From contig JAISLF010000075.1 in the NCBI GenBank assembly GCA_031260605.1, positions 1 to 36,612 on the forward strand: a DNA stretch of 36,612 bases, read 5' to 3'. This DNA is from Oscillospiraceae bacterium. Its GTDB lineage: Bacteria > Bacillota > Clostridia > Oscillospirales > Oscillospiraceae. How positions within the stretch are numbered: position 1 is the stretch's first letter; each line of letters begins with the position of its first letter. Both the position numbers and the translations under genes were made by a program. The notes beneath the pieces were generated by a model. It did not search any database and was not told where the DNA came from. It saw only the letters and a program-made list of their open reading frames with translations. Shown here one piece after another: positions 19,524-28,701 of the stretch.

Positions 19524-19566
19524 CAGTTATTGACCTCATTTATAACGACTTCAGGAGATTTCTGAT

Positions 19567-20853
19567 ATGAAAAACAAAAGCAAGTTTTCATCCTTCCGAT
19601 TGCTATTATGTTCTTGTCTGGCAATAGCAATTATCATATGCCCACAAGCGTCTTGTGCCGTGAGCGGCGGCACTGTTAGTTACTTTGGTGAAGCAGTTGT
19701 CTGCAAAAAGGACAATGACTTTAAGCCAAATATAAGCATTCCGTCAATTCCTACGGATAATCCGCACTTCGCGTAGAGTTTGGGTCAGTTCTACGTCAAA
19801 GGCTATTCGGATAAATCCGGTACAGAGGATAATGTGTTTCTCAAGACCGTCGGCGACCAAATCGAATTTGGGTTTAGATTAACGCAAGATATTGATGTGT
19901 TGAACGGCAATTTAAATATAAAGATCGTCAATGACAATATGAGTATTGAAGACCCGCCGCTTATAAAGACAAACATTGGACGCGGTACGCTTGTTATAGT
20001 CAAGACGGATTATCAGGGAAACAAAACGCAAAGTGAATACACAAACTTTTTAGAGGCAAAAAGTGTTGATGCAGACACAAAAGTTGGAATTTTTGAGGAA
20101 GGTGACTATCGCGTAGTCCTTGTATACGAGATTCAGAAAGTAAGCGGACTGTTTGGCTTTTTTAAGAATTATTACAACTACCGTATGGAATCAAGCTTCA
20201 AAATCAGAAACGCAAACAGTATGCTCTTCATCCAAGACACAAAAACCGGCAGTGAGTTAGCAAATGAGGACTTTACTGAAAGCGGCTTCAAAATTGATTT
20301 AGCGCAATCTCATTATCTGCACGTTAGCGCAAAAAAAGAAGTGTTAAATGATACGGGTGATGGGATTGTAGAGGATATTCGTTTCAACACGCTTGTGAGT
20401 GATGGAACTGTCTTTACTGCTCCGGGAAAATATACGCTTACCGTCAGTAATGATTATAATGATATGAAAACTCCAAAGGTCATCTACATCGGAGTGGACT
20501 ACAAGATAGTTAAAGCAAGTGTTGTAAACAATACCAGTGTACTTGCTATTAAGCAAGCCCTTGACGACGGAGCAACACTGTCTGATAACTGGAATATTAT
20601 CAATGCACCTGAGTCTTTGCCCACACGGTCCCCGGAGCTACCGACTTTACCGGCACAAACTTCACCTGAAAGTTTACCGGACAATTCGGTTACTCCCGAT
20701 ATAACTCCTGAAATTCCTCTCGATAATGGCGAACAAAATGCGATAATACTTTGGAGTGGCATCGGAACCGCGATATTAATAATTGTGCTTGGTGTAGGTG
20801 CTTTTGTCTATGCTCACATGAAGAAAAAACATCACGAGGAGGATAAACTGTGA
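19567..20853 (+). pseudogene. Signal-peptide, single-TM surface protein interrupted by one in-frame TAG (19774-19776)
   Basis: 19567-19776 and 19780-20853 are in the same frame (..TDNPHFA*SLGQFYVKGYSD..); C-terminal TM + KKKHHEEDKL. Confidence 0.7.
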
Positions 20854-22103
20854 AACGACTGATAGCATTAACCCTATGCCTTGCGTTGCTGCTCGCAAGC
20901 TGTGAACCGGGGACAATGGCACCCACAGCACCCGATGGACAAACAGCCGGGTTACCTGAAGCCCCAAACAATTCGGCTGATACCGCACCGACAGAAGCTG
21001 CAAATGAGCCGGTAATTCCAACTCCGGAAGACAACTTTCCGGGACTTAACGCCGCCGTCTTGCTGCGGTCTGTTGAGGACAGCGTCTACGCAAATATCAT
21101 TGCAGAACTCGACAGCGATTTGTACTTTGTTGAAAACGTAAGCGCGATATACATTTCGCAGGAATACATAGACGAATTGTCATATAACTCACAGGCAAAT
21201 ATCTACTTCGGCTATACTCTTTCTGAACTTGAAGAGCAATTTCAGGGCGCAAAATTTGTATTCACGCTCAGAGATGATGGTCAAACTGCTGTGAAAGAAT
21301 TTGAAGAGTATGACGACACTTACGACAGAGTAATCAGAAATGTCGCAATTGGAACAGGCGTAATATTATTGTGCGTGACGATTTCGGTTGTTACCAGTGG
21401 TGGTGCTGCGCCTGCGATATGTGCCATCTTTGCGGCGTCGGCAAAAACAGCAACCATAGCTGCTATTTCCGGTGGTCTGTTCAGCGGAGTTACCGCGGGC
21501 ATTGTTACGGGTATTCAGACAAAAGACTTCAACGATTCATTAAAAGCCGCCGCGCTTGCGGGCAGCGAAGCATTCAAGTGGGGTGCAATAACAGGGGCAA
21601 TCTCCGGCGGAGCGACAGAAGCCATTGCGCTTAAAGGCGCGACGCTCAATGGGCTTACGATGAATCAAGCTGCTGTTATCCAACATGAATCGAAACTTCC
21701 ATTGTAGCTGATTAAAAACTTCAAGTCAGTTGATGAATATAACATTTATAAGAGTGCAAATTTAGTGCCAAAAACTTTTAATGGTAAGCTATCTCTAATC
21801 CGTCAAGTTGACCTTAATCGCATCGACGAAGCTGGACGCGCAAATGCACAGAGGATATTAGAAGGATTGTCCCCACTTGACGACATGGGAATAGCGTATG
21901 AATTACATCACATTGGGCAAAAAACGGATTCTCCTCTTGCAATATTAACAAAAGCTGAACATATGTCTCCTGGCAATAACACGATATTTCATAACACATC
22001 AATTGAGACTGGAGTACACGCAGAAATTAGTACTGCTGCTTGGCAAAAAGAAGTTAAAGAGTTTTGGAATGCTTATCTTAACCTATCACAAGAAGGATTC
22101 TGA
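20850..22103 (+). pseudogene. Lipoprotein polymorphic toxin with C-terminal LHH (HNH/EndoVII-like) nuclease, interrupted by one in-frame TAG (21705-21707)
   Basis: Lipobox LLLASC; Gly-rich hydrophobic region; SKLPL*LIKNFKSVDEYNIYK then IAYELHHIGQKTDSPLAILTKAEHMSPGNNTIFH in the same frame; start overlaps the previous stop (GTGA). Confidence 0.75.
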
Positions 22104-22105
22104 TT

Positions 22106-22495
22106 ATGTCCGAATTTGTTGCGCTGTTGCACTCAAAACCAAATTTTCGAGCAATAATTGGTGCGTCCAACGAGCAAATAAATGAAGCTGAAAACGCGCT
22201 GGAGTTGCAGTTTTCTGATGAGTACCACGAATATTTAGCAGCCTTTGGCGTTGCCTCGGTTTATGGACACGAATTCACCGGGATTTGCGCATTTCCGCGC
22301 TTGAATGTTGTTAACGTCACCTCGGAAGCAAGAGCACTTGAGGGAAATATTCCTGCGGACTGGTATGTTATCGAGCAAGCGCATATAGACGGCATTGTAA
22401 TTTGGCAGTCAAGCGCGGGCGAGGTATACCAAACAATGCCGAATGCACTGCCGACAAAACTATGCGATTCGCTATACGAATATCTTGAACTGTAG
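22106..22495 (+). CDS. SMI1/KNR4 (SUKH) family immunity protein
   Basis: IGASNEQINEAENALELQFSDEYHEYLAAFGVASVYGHEFTGI; starts 2 nt after the toxin stop. Confidence 0.8.
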   Translation: MSEFVALLHSKPNFRAIIGASNEQINEAENALELQFSDEYHEYLAAFGVASVYGHEFTGICAFPRLNVVNVTSEARALEGNIPADWYVIEQAHIDGIVIWQSSAGEVYQTMPNALPTKLCDSLYEYLEL

Positions 22496-22601
22496 TTTGT
22501 AATTGTGCTCACATCGGAATAATAGAATTGAAATTGAAAATTAACTATTGATATAATTCCGATAATGTGGTATACTGTTGGAGTGAAAGTGAGGTATCCA
22601 T

Positions 22602-23003
22602 ATGGAATTTATGACTGCGAAAGAAGCGGCGGCGCGTTGGGGTATTTCCGACCGCCGCGTAAGAATCCTTTGCGCCGAAGGAAAAATTGACGGCGTAACA
22701 CAAAAAGGGCGGGCGTATTTGATTCCCGCAGATAGCTTAAAGCCTGTCGATGGAAGGGCATATCGCGGTGTGGAATTATCGGAACAATATGCTCCGCTGT
22801 TCGCTGCCGTTGATGCACAAAAAAGTGAGCTTGACCGCCGCCGTCCCTTAACGCAGGGGGAACTCCAACGGCTGCGTGATGAATTTTTGGTGGACTTCAC
22901 CTACAACTCCAACGCTATCGAGGGCAACACTCTAACGCTTAAGGAAACGGCGCTGGCGTTGGAGGGTGTGACCATCGACAAAAAGCCGCTCAAAGACCTT
23001 TAA
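22602..23003 (+). pseudogene. Truncated Fic-family protein: N-terminal HTH-like region plus inhibitory-helix motif, no Fic catalytic core
   Basis: AKEAAARWGISDRRVRILCAEGKIDG; FTYNSNAIEGNTLTLKETALALEG; stops before any HPFxDGNGR. Confidence 0.7.
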
Positions 23004-23116
23004 TACATCAAATACAAAATCATATTGCCACGCCAATTCGCGAACACCTATACACTGCAAATCTAAAGCGTTTCTGATCAGGTTTTCGGGAAGGAGATTA
23101 GTCATTATATGCCCTC

Positions 23117-23281
23117 CTACCGATTAGGCTGAAACAGCCTATGGTTTACAGTGACTCCGTCAGGTTCGATGATATACTCGAATACTCCTGCCTGCCCATT
23201 GTATGAGCCAGGTATTTCTATTTTGGTTCGTATAATACCGTCACCGCCAAGTCCCCTGAAAAATATAGGTATTTGCCTCAT
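23117..23281 (-). CDS. Small ORF (54 aa) resembling a polymorphic-toxin C-terminal tail, coupled to the upstream lipoprotein
   Basis: MRQIPIFFRGLGGDGIIRTKIEIPGSYNGQAGVFEYIIEPDGVTVNHRLFQPNR*; ATGA overlap with the 23278-24438 gene; absent from the ORF track because of size. Confidence 0.5.
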   Translation of the reverse strand: MRQIPIFFRGLGGDGIIRTKIEIPGSYNGQAGVFEYIIEPDGVTVNHRLFQPNR

Positions 23282-24438
23282 AAAAACTCCACGCCGGTTA
23301 CTGCGTCAATCAGCACCCAAAAGGTTCGTGTGCCCTCTGAGGCGGGGTACATAGCGACGGCGGGGATTGGATATTTCTCGATTATTGCAAACAGCCAAAC
23401 CGGCTCAAGCCATTGCTGCGACAGTGTTGATTTGTAGAAATAGCGAAGCTCGACCCCTGCAATTGTATAGTCATTGTCGCTGATAATGTCGGTATACTTG
23501 CCTACCACAGCGTCTATTGCCGCGCCGCCTGAAATAATTTCTACTTCAGACAGAACCTCCGAGTCTTCACGGCAAATTGCTTTTGCCTGCAAAAACACAC
23601 AGCCGCGCGGCGAATAAATCGCAATTGCCTGTGCGCCGCCGACATACGCCTCGGATTGTAAAGAAATATCCATTGTGTTTACATCAATACCGTAAAAATC
23701 CGCGGACGCGCTGCTTTTGAAAAATATCAGGTAGAAATCGTCCGCTTCTGTCCAAATAAGTTTTTTTACCCGCTCATTTTTTTCCGGGTCAAGGCTGAAT
23801 TCATAAATATCTGTCAGGACGTTATCCGTCCACCACCTTTGAAGCTCGTTATGGTCAATTGAATACACCTTGTCAAGCGAAATGGCGGTAATGCCAACCG
23901 ATGCAAAGTCGTTTTTCGCGCGCTCAACGGTTTCTTCAACAGTCGCAAACGGCAGCTCAACATTTTGCGGCCAAGTATTTAGATTGTAATCTAAATACTC
24001 AGGATTCCAACGCAAAGTGTGAGAAATATATCCAAACACGTATTCTGACGAAATGCCGTACATAAATTCAGATAAGTCCTCAGGATATTGCAAGAAAGCC
24101 GCATCATCGTCACGCTTATCAAAGTTTTTGTCATTGTGCAGCTCTTCAGCCGCCGCCCTGCCGCGCTCAAAAATCGCCTCTAACGCGGCGATGCTTACCG
24201 TTTCAACCTCTCTTTTGATTATCCCGACGGTTCTTTTTTCGTTTAGGTCAAAATTGATGACCGCGTTTATATGCAAATTATCCGCGTAATCCTCTTTGAT
24301 CCTGTACGGGAGGGGCTGTGCGGTATTTGCGGCGTCGGTTTGTTGTGCGGGCGGAGTTTGTTCGGCGGAAGGCGCAGGGGAATTGTTGCAGCTCGCAAGC
24401 AGCAGGCTGAGCAGCAGTATCGGTAAGAATTTCTTCAT
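23278..24438 (-). CDS. Predicted lipoprotein of unknown function
   Basis: MKKFLPILLLSLLLASCNNS lipobox. Confidence 0.75.
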   Translation of the reverse strand: MKKFLPILLLSLLLASCNNSPAPSAEQTPPAQQTDAANTAQPLPYRIKEDYADNLHINAVINFDLNEKRTVGIIKREVETVSIAALEAIFERGRAAAEELHNDKNFDKRDDDAAFLQYPEDLSEFMYGISSEYVFGYISHTLRWNPEYLDYNLNTWPQNVELPFATVEETVERAKNDFASVGITAISLDKVYSIDHNELQRWWTDNVLTDIYEFSLDPEKNERVKKLIWTEADDFYLIFFKSSASADFYGIDVNTMDISLQSEAYVGGAQAIAIYSPRGCVFLQAKAICREDSEVLSEVEIISGGAAIDAVVGKYTDIISDNDYTIAGVELRYFYKSTLSQQWLEPVWLFAIIEKYPIPAVAMYPASEGTRTFWVLIDAVTGVEFL

Positions 24439-24566
24439 TTGTATAGCTCCTTTGGTGTGTATGTTTATTGGTGTCTTGTGTCTCTACCATAATAACGAAT
24501 AAGCAATAGCAAATATTGCAGCATTTTAAGAAAAAAACTTTGTTTTTTTGAAAACAGTAAATATTC

Positions 24567-24610
24567 AAAAGCCGTAAATCGTTGCTGTTACGACAATTTA
24601 CGGCTTTTTT
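24567..24610 (-). terminator. Intrinsic terminator downstream of the sigma/DUF4367 operon
   Basis: AAAAGCCGTAAAT..ATTTACGGCTTTT hairpin with T/A tracts on both sides. Confidence 0.7.
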
Positions 24611-24627
24611 AGGACTGCAAATTTTTT

Positions 24628-25326
24628 TTACTTTTCGGAAATCTTCTTTACAGATAGTGCAACTTTAAGCAATTCGTCTTTATCAAGCGTCGCAGAAAGA
24701 ACAAAATCATACTCCTTTGCTTGCCAGAAAATCACCGTGCCTTTATCAGGCGGTAAGATTTCGAATATGTGGTAGTCAACCCCATTGCGGGAAATCACAG
24801 AATACTCAACATCTTCGTTATCAATATTAGTCTGTCCGGAACCAATAGGATAGGCATCAAACGCAATATACTCTTCACTCGTATACTCGTAAGCCAAAGC
24901 GGTTACGCCCACAGCATATACAGCGTTTGTTAAAACAAAATCATCAGGTATTTTCGTCGGCCGCCACTCGGTGTTTTGTGCGGTTCGCTCACTGTCGTAG
25001 TCGCTGAAGCTTGCAAACCTGCTTGTCCACTTTATCAGCACATCTTTTGCGGCGGCTCGAATACTGCTGTTTGTCAAAAATAAAATTGAAATGGCGGCAA
25101 AAACGGTAATAATGGCGGCAATAGGTCGGCGAACAACACGCCACATACGGTGCGCGGCGGAACGATAACGCTCGCGTGAAAACAAGCGGTGTATTTTTTT
25201 GTCAAGCAGTGCAGATATGTTTATCGCGCTTTTGTCGTTTTGCAAGTTTTCTAAAGCACGCTCATGATTTTCAATAATCGCAGCCTTTAGAATTGCCTCT
25301 GCAACAGCAGTGTTTTTAATGTTCAT
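24628..25326 (-). CDS. DUF4367-type membrane protein (probable sigma-factor partner)
   Basis: TM after a basic N-terminal region; ALAYEYTSEEYIAFDAYP..; directly downstream of the ECF sigma gene; ATG at 25326. Confidence 0.65.
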   Translation of the reverse strand: MNIKNTAVAEAILKAAIIENHERALENLQNDKSAINISALLDKKIHRLFSRERYRSAAHRMWRVVRRPIAAIITVFAAISILFLTNSSIRAAAKDVLIKWTSRFASFSDYDSERTAQNTEWRPTKIPDDFVLTNAVYAVGVTALAYEYTSEEYIAFDAYPIGSGQTNIDNEDVEYSVISRNGVDYHIFEILPPDKGTVIFWQAKEYDFVLSATLDKDELLKVALSVKKISEK

Positions 25327-25327
25327 A

Positions 25328-25873
25328 CTACTTGCTTCCTCCCTCAATAATTTTCCGCAGCTTTGCTTTTGCCCGTGAAATTCTCAAAGTCACATTACTA
25401 TATTCAACTCCGAGCACCTCCGCGATTTCAGTGTTTGACATTTCGTGATAACATCTAAGCTCAAGCGGAATGCGATAGTATTCAGGAATTTCTGCAACGC
25501 AGTCAACAAGAAAATCAAAACGCTCTTGGTTCTGCAAAACAGCAGCTAAATCCTCGCTTTCGCTATCAATGTCGGCAATGTTTTCGTCAAAACTTATAAG
25601 CTTTTTTTCGCGGCGTAGAATATCAATTGCGCGGTTCTTCACCATAATAACGATTAACGACCGCCAATTATTGCAGGGTCGGCGAAAAAACTTTTCCCAA
25701 CCATCAATTATTTTCATAAAGGTGTCGTGCAGCGCGTCCTCAGCAATCGCTGTATTTCCGCCCGTAACAATCATTGCAGCGCGCAGAGCGGCAGTGCGAT
25801 GCGCAGAATACAGCTTTTCAAACTCTGATTTTTGTTGCGGGTCATCAATAATTGAAAGATAATATGTAAGCAT
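25328..25873 (-). CDS. ECF-type RNA polymerase sigma factor
   Basis: DALHDTFMKIIDGWEKF..SLIVIMVKNRAIDILRREKK; region 4 EIPEYYRIPLELRCYHEMSNTEIAEVLGVEYSNVTLRISRAKAKLRKII. Confidence 0.9.
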   Translation of the reverse strand: MLTYYLSIIDDPQQKSEFEKLYSAHRTAALRAAMIVTGGNTAIAEDALHDTFMKIIDGWEKFFRRPCNNWRSLIVIMVKNRAIDILRREKKLISFDENIADIDSESEDLAAVLQNQERFDFLVDCVAEIPEYYRIPLELRCYHEMSNTEIAEVLGVEYSNVTLRISRAKAKLRKIIEGGSK

Positions 25874-25956
25874 TAATGCACGCCTTAGATGTTTTGGTCT
25901 ATTGTATCACATTTTAGGGTTAGGAGCAAGGGCAAGCAAGAATTTTGTCCGTATTC

Positions 25957-26175
25957 ACCCGGCGAGCAGGGCGTACCGGACTCCAAAGGAGTCCTGACAC
26001 GCAACTCGCCGGGGGAGTTTTGCCTTCCCCCGGTCCCCCTGATCGCCGCCCCAAGGGGCGACAGCTGCGCGGCGTTGCCGCGGGTTTTGTGTTGCGCAGG
26101 TGCAGTCAGTGTTCCTGAAGAAGAGGTGTTTACTCAATAACCAAGGCTACACCTACTCGCGCACCGCTTCGTGAC
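25957..26175. repeat. ~200-bp dispersed non-coding repeat, copy 2
   Basis: Same blocks as 12965-13170, same orientation. Confidence 0.85.
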
Positions 26176-26399
26176 ACCATTCGGCAGACGTTGAATCGTG
26201 ACGAATATCTTCGTGTTGAAACCGGGCACCTGTTAAAAAAATGCATATAAAGCCTTGCTTTTAGCAGAAATATCGGTTATACTGAAACTGTGCAAATAGG
26301 TCGCATTCTGTGGCGAGCCATCTACAGAACCCACGGGCGGATAGACACTGCCGCCACGCAACAGCACTATTTGAAATATTATAAAAGAGGTATTTTACA

Positions 26400-27203
26400 A
26401 TGTTAGATTCTGACCTGTTGTCAATGAAAGAGTTTGCAAAGTACACCGGGTTTTCACAAACCAATCTGCGTTATTACGATGAGATCGGTCTGCTCAAGCC
26501 CGTCAAACGCGGCGAAAATAATTATCGGTACTACTCTGCGCAGCAGATTGTTACCATTAATATGATAAACGTGCTGCGCAGTTTAGGAACCCCCCTTAAT
26601 GAAATTGCAGAATTGGAGTCCAACCGCACGCCTGAGCTTATTTTAGATCAGCTCAAACGGCAGGAGCGCAAGCTGACTGCCGAGCTTCGGCGCATTTATG
26701 AAGCGCAATCCGTTATTCATATTTATTCGGATATGATTGAAGCGGGACTGCACATTAATGAAGACAAAGTCATTGAATACGAGGCAGAAGATATGCCGAT
26801 TGTTTTGGGACCCAAAACAGATTTTGAAGATAACAAACCGTTTTATGAGGCGTTTCTTGAATTTTGCGAAAGAATGAAGCAACTGGGCTTGAATTTAAGC
26901 TACCCGGTGGGCGGATATTACGACAGCATGGATTATTTTTTAGAGCATCCGTCGCAGCCCTCTCGTTTCTTTTTGGGCGACCCTAAGGGCGGGTTCCATA
27001 AAATGGCGGGGAGGTATTTAAGAGCATACACGCGCGGGTACTATGGTGTGCTCAACGATGTGCCGACACGAATTGCGGACTATGCCAAAGAGCATTCCCT
27101 GGATATTGTCGGTCCGGTATATGTCATTTATTTGCACGACGAACTGAGCGTCAAGGACCCTGACCAATACCTCTCACGCGCCTCAGTTTTAATTAAGAAA
27201 TAA
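26400..27203 (+). CDS. MerR-family regulator with GyrI-like effector-binding domain
   Basis: MKEFAKYTGFSQTNLRYYDEIGLLKPVKRGENNYRYYSAQQIVTINMINVLRSLG; ligand-binding-like C-terminus. Confidence 0.9.
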   Translation: MLDSDLLSMKEFAKYTGFSQTNLRYYDEIGLLKPVKRGENNYRYYSAQQIVTINMINVLRSLGTPLNEIAELESNRTPELILDQLKRQERKLTAELRRIYEAQSVIHIYSDMIEAGLHINEDKVIEYEAEDMPIVLGPKTDFEDNKPFYEAFLEFCERMKQLGLNLSYPVGGYYDSMDYFLEHPSQPSRFFLGDPKGGFHKMAGRYLRAYTRGYYGVLNDVPTRIADYAKEHSLDIVGPVYVIYLHDELSVKDPDQYLSRASVLIKK

Positions 27204-27230
27204 AGGTAAAATAGCAAGCATATCTGAAAG

Positions 27231-27278
27231 ATAAAAGAGCTAAAACTCTCACCCACTTGAGAGTTTTAGCTCTTTTAT
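27231..27278. terminator. Bidirectional terminator-like hairpin after the MerR gene
   Basis: 20-bp perfect stem ATAAAAGAGCTAAAACTCTC/GAGAGTTTTAGCTCTTTTAT. Confidence 0.85.
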
Positions 27279-27431
27279 TTACCTAAAAATTACCAATAAA
27301 TCAACTATTCGTAGACTGAATTTGTCCTTTTTCAAAAAAATATGCTGCCGAAAAACCCGAAGCTTTCAAGAAAAAACAAGTTTTATGCAGTCTTAACATT
27401 AAAAAAATTAAAAAAAAAATTAAAAACCTAC

Positions 27432-27462
27432 TTGACTCTCCAGTTTATAGAGACGGTACAAT
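27432..27462 (+). promoter_or_regulatory. MerR-type promoter (19-bp spacer) driving the SipW/TasA/sortase operon
   Basis: TTGACT (27432-27437), 19-nt spacer containing CTCT-N9-AGAG dyad material, TACAAT (27457-27462). Confidence 0.75.
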
Positions 27463-27609
27463 AAAGCTGTAATCAGAAGAAAGGCAAGGACAAAAAAATC
27501 ATACAGCGAAGTGGGGAAACGGAAAGGAAGATGTCTCAAATTCAAGAGCCGTCCCGAAAACATTTTAACATATTGATTAGCCCCAAACGGCATAAAGGAG
27601 GTGTAACGT

Positions 27610-28575
27610 ATGCCAAACTATGATTCTTATCTAAACGATATATTCAACGATGACCCGGAAATGCAAAAAGTTCTGGACAGCATCAGACAGTCTCTTGAAC
27701 CCCATGATATGCCCGCAAGCGGCACAAAATATGTACGACCTCCGTCCCCGGCGAATTCGCAGGCGCCATCAAACCAAAGGACAAATGCGCCACCGCCGGA
27801 AGCAAAACAGACGCTAAAAGCGCAGCTGGCACCGCAATGGCAGAATCCGGCAACTGCTTCCGAATTCAGGCAAGCAGACGTGGTTGCCGACGAAGAGCTT
27901 CCTATGCCGAAAGCTTTGTTGAAGCAGCAAGAAAAAATGGAAGTCCGCGAGCAAGCCACGGCAGGGAAGCAAAGCAAACCGGCAAAGCCCGTCACAGGGA
28001 CGCGCAAGTTCGTGAAAACCGTGAGTGATGTCATCTTTTGGGTTGTTTGCGTCACATTTATAGTGGGAGCTGTCCTTTTCGCCACAAGCAAGGACCCGCG
28101 CAAAAGCTATTTTGGGTATCGCACCTATAATGTCATAACCGGCAGCATGACGCCGCAGGCGGACAGTCCGCCGGGCGGGTTCAAAGCCGGAGATGTCATT
28201 ATCACCAAGATGTGCAGGCCGGAAGATATTAGAGTCGGTGATATTATTACCTTCAATCCCAGCACAAGAGACGATGGCAACACATCCTTTTTGACTCACC
28301 GTGTTGTGGAAATCAAATACGAGCTTGGCGGCAAGAGCGGCATCTACTTTGTGACGAAGGGCGACGCCAACCCGTCAGCAGACCCTCCTATCTCCGGCGA
28401 TATGCTAATTGGAAAAAAGGTGTTTCATGTTCCGGCTGTTGGCAAAATTCTGCAAGCCATGCGCAACAACTTCAAGGCAAGCATTCTTACGGTTATCTGC
28501 TTTTTCAGTTTCATTTTCCTGACCAAATGGTATTTTGCCAAACCGAAGGACTTGCAGAAACCGGCGCAGGCATGA
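27610..28575 (+). CDS. sipW: SipW-like (S26B) signal peptidase I with a long N-terminal cytoplasmic extension
   Basis: YNVITGSMTPQ..FKAGDVIITKMCRPEDIRVGDIITFNP..LTHRVVEI..FVTKGDANPSADPPI; flanking TM segments. Confidence 0.85.
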   Translation: MPNYDSYLNDIFNDDPEMQKVLDSIRQSLEPHDMPASGTKYVRPPSPANSQAPSNQRTNAPPPEAKQTLKAQLAPQWQNPATASEFRQADVVADEELPMPKALLKQQEKMEVREQATAGKQSKPAKPVTGTRKFVKTVSDVIFWVVCVTFIVGAVLFATSKDPRKSYFGYRTYNVITGSMTPQADSPPGGFKAGDVIITKMCRPEDIRVGDIITFNPSTRDDGNTSFLTHRVVEIKYELGGKSGIYFVTKGDANPSADPPISGDMLIGKKVFHVPAVGKILQAMRNNFKASILTVICFFSFIFLTKWYFAKPKDLQKPAQA

Positions 28576-28701
28576 CAAGCCCGCTGATGTAAAGCGCACC
28601 GCCGCACGCAGCGGCAAACAAATCTGATATGCACTTCCGACCGGAAAACGGAAGTTTGTGTATATAAAAAATGCCTATAAGGCAGAAGAGAGGTTCCTAT
28701 T

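Noticed and set aside
19774-21707. Genome-wide TAG recoding (e.g. pyrrolysine or code change)
   Set aside because: Many intact genes in the window end with TAG, including adjacent ones; no CTA-anticodon tRNA among those seen
27463-27600. Possible c-di-GMP (GEMM-like) riboswitch in the 5' UTR of the SipW operon
   Set aside because: Purine-rich leader lacks the GGGACGCAAAGCC-type core and there is no clear terminator before the ATG at 27610
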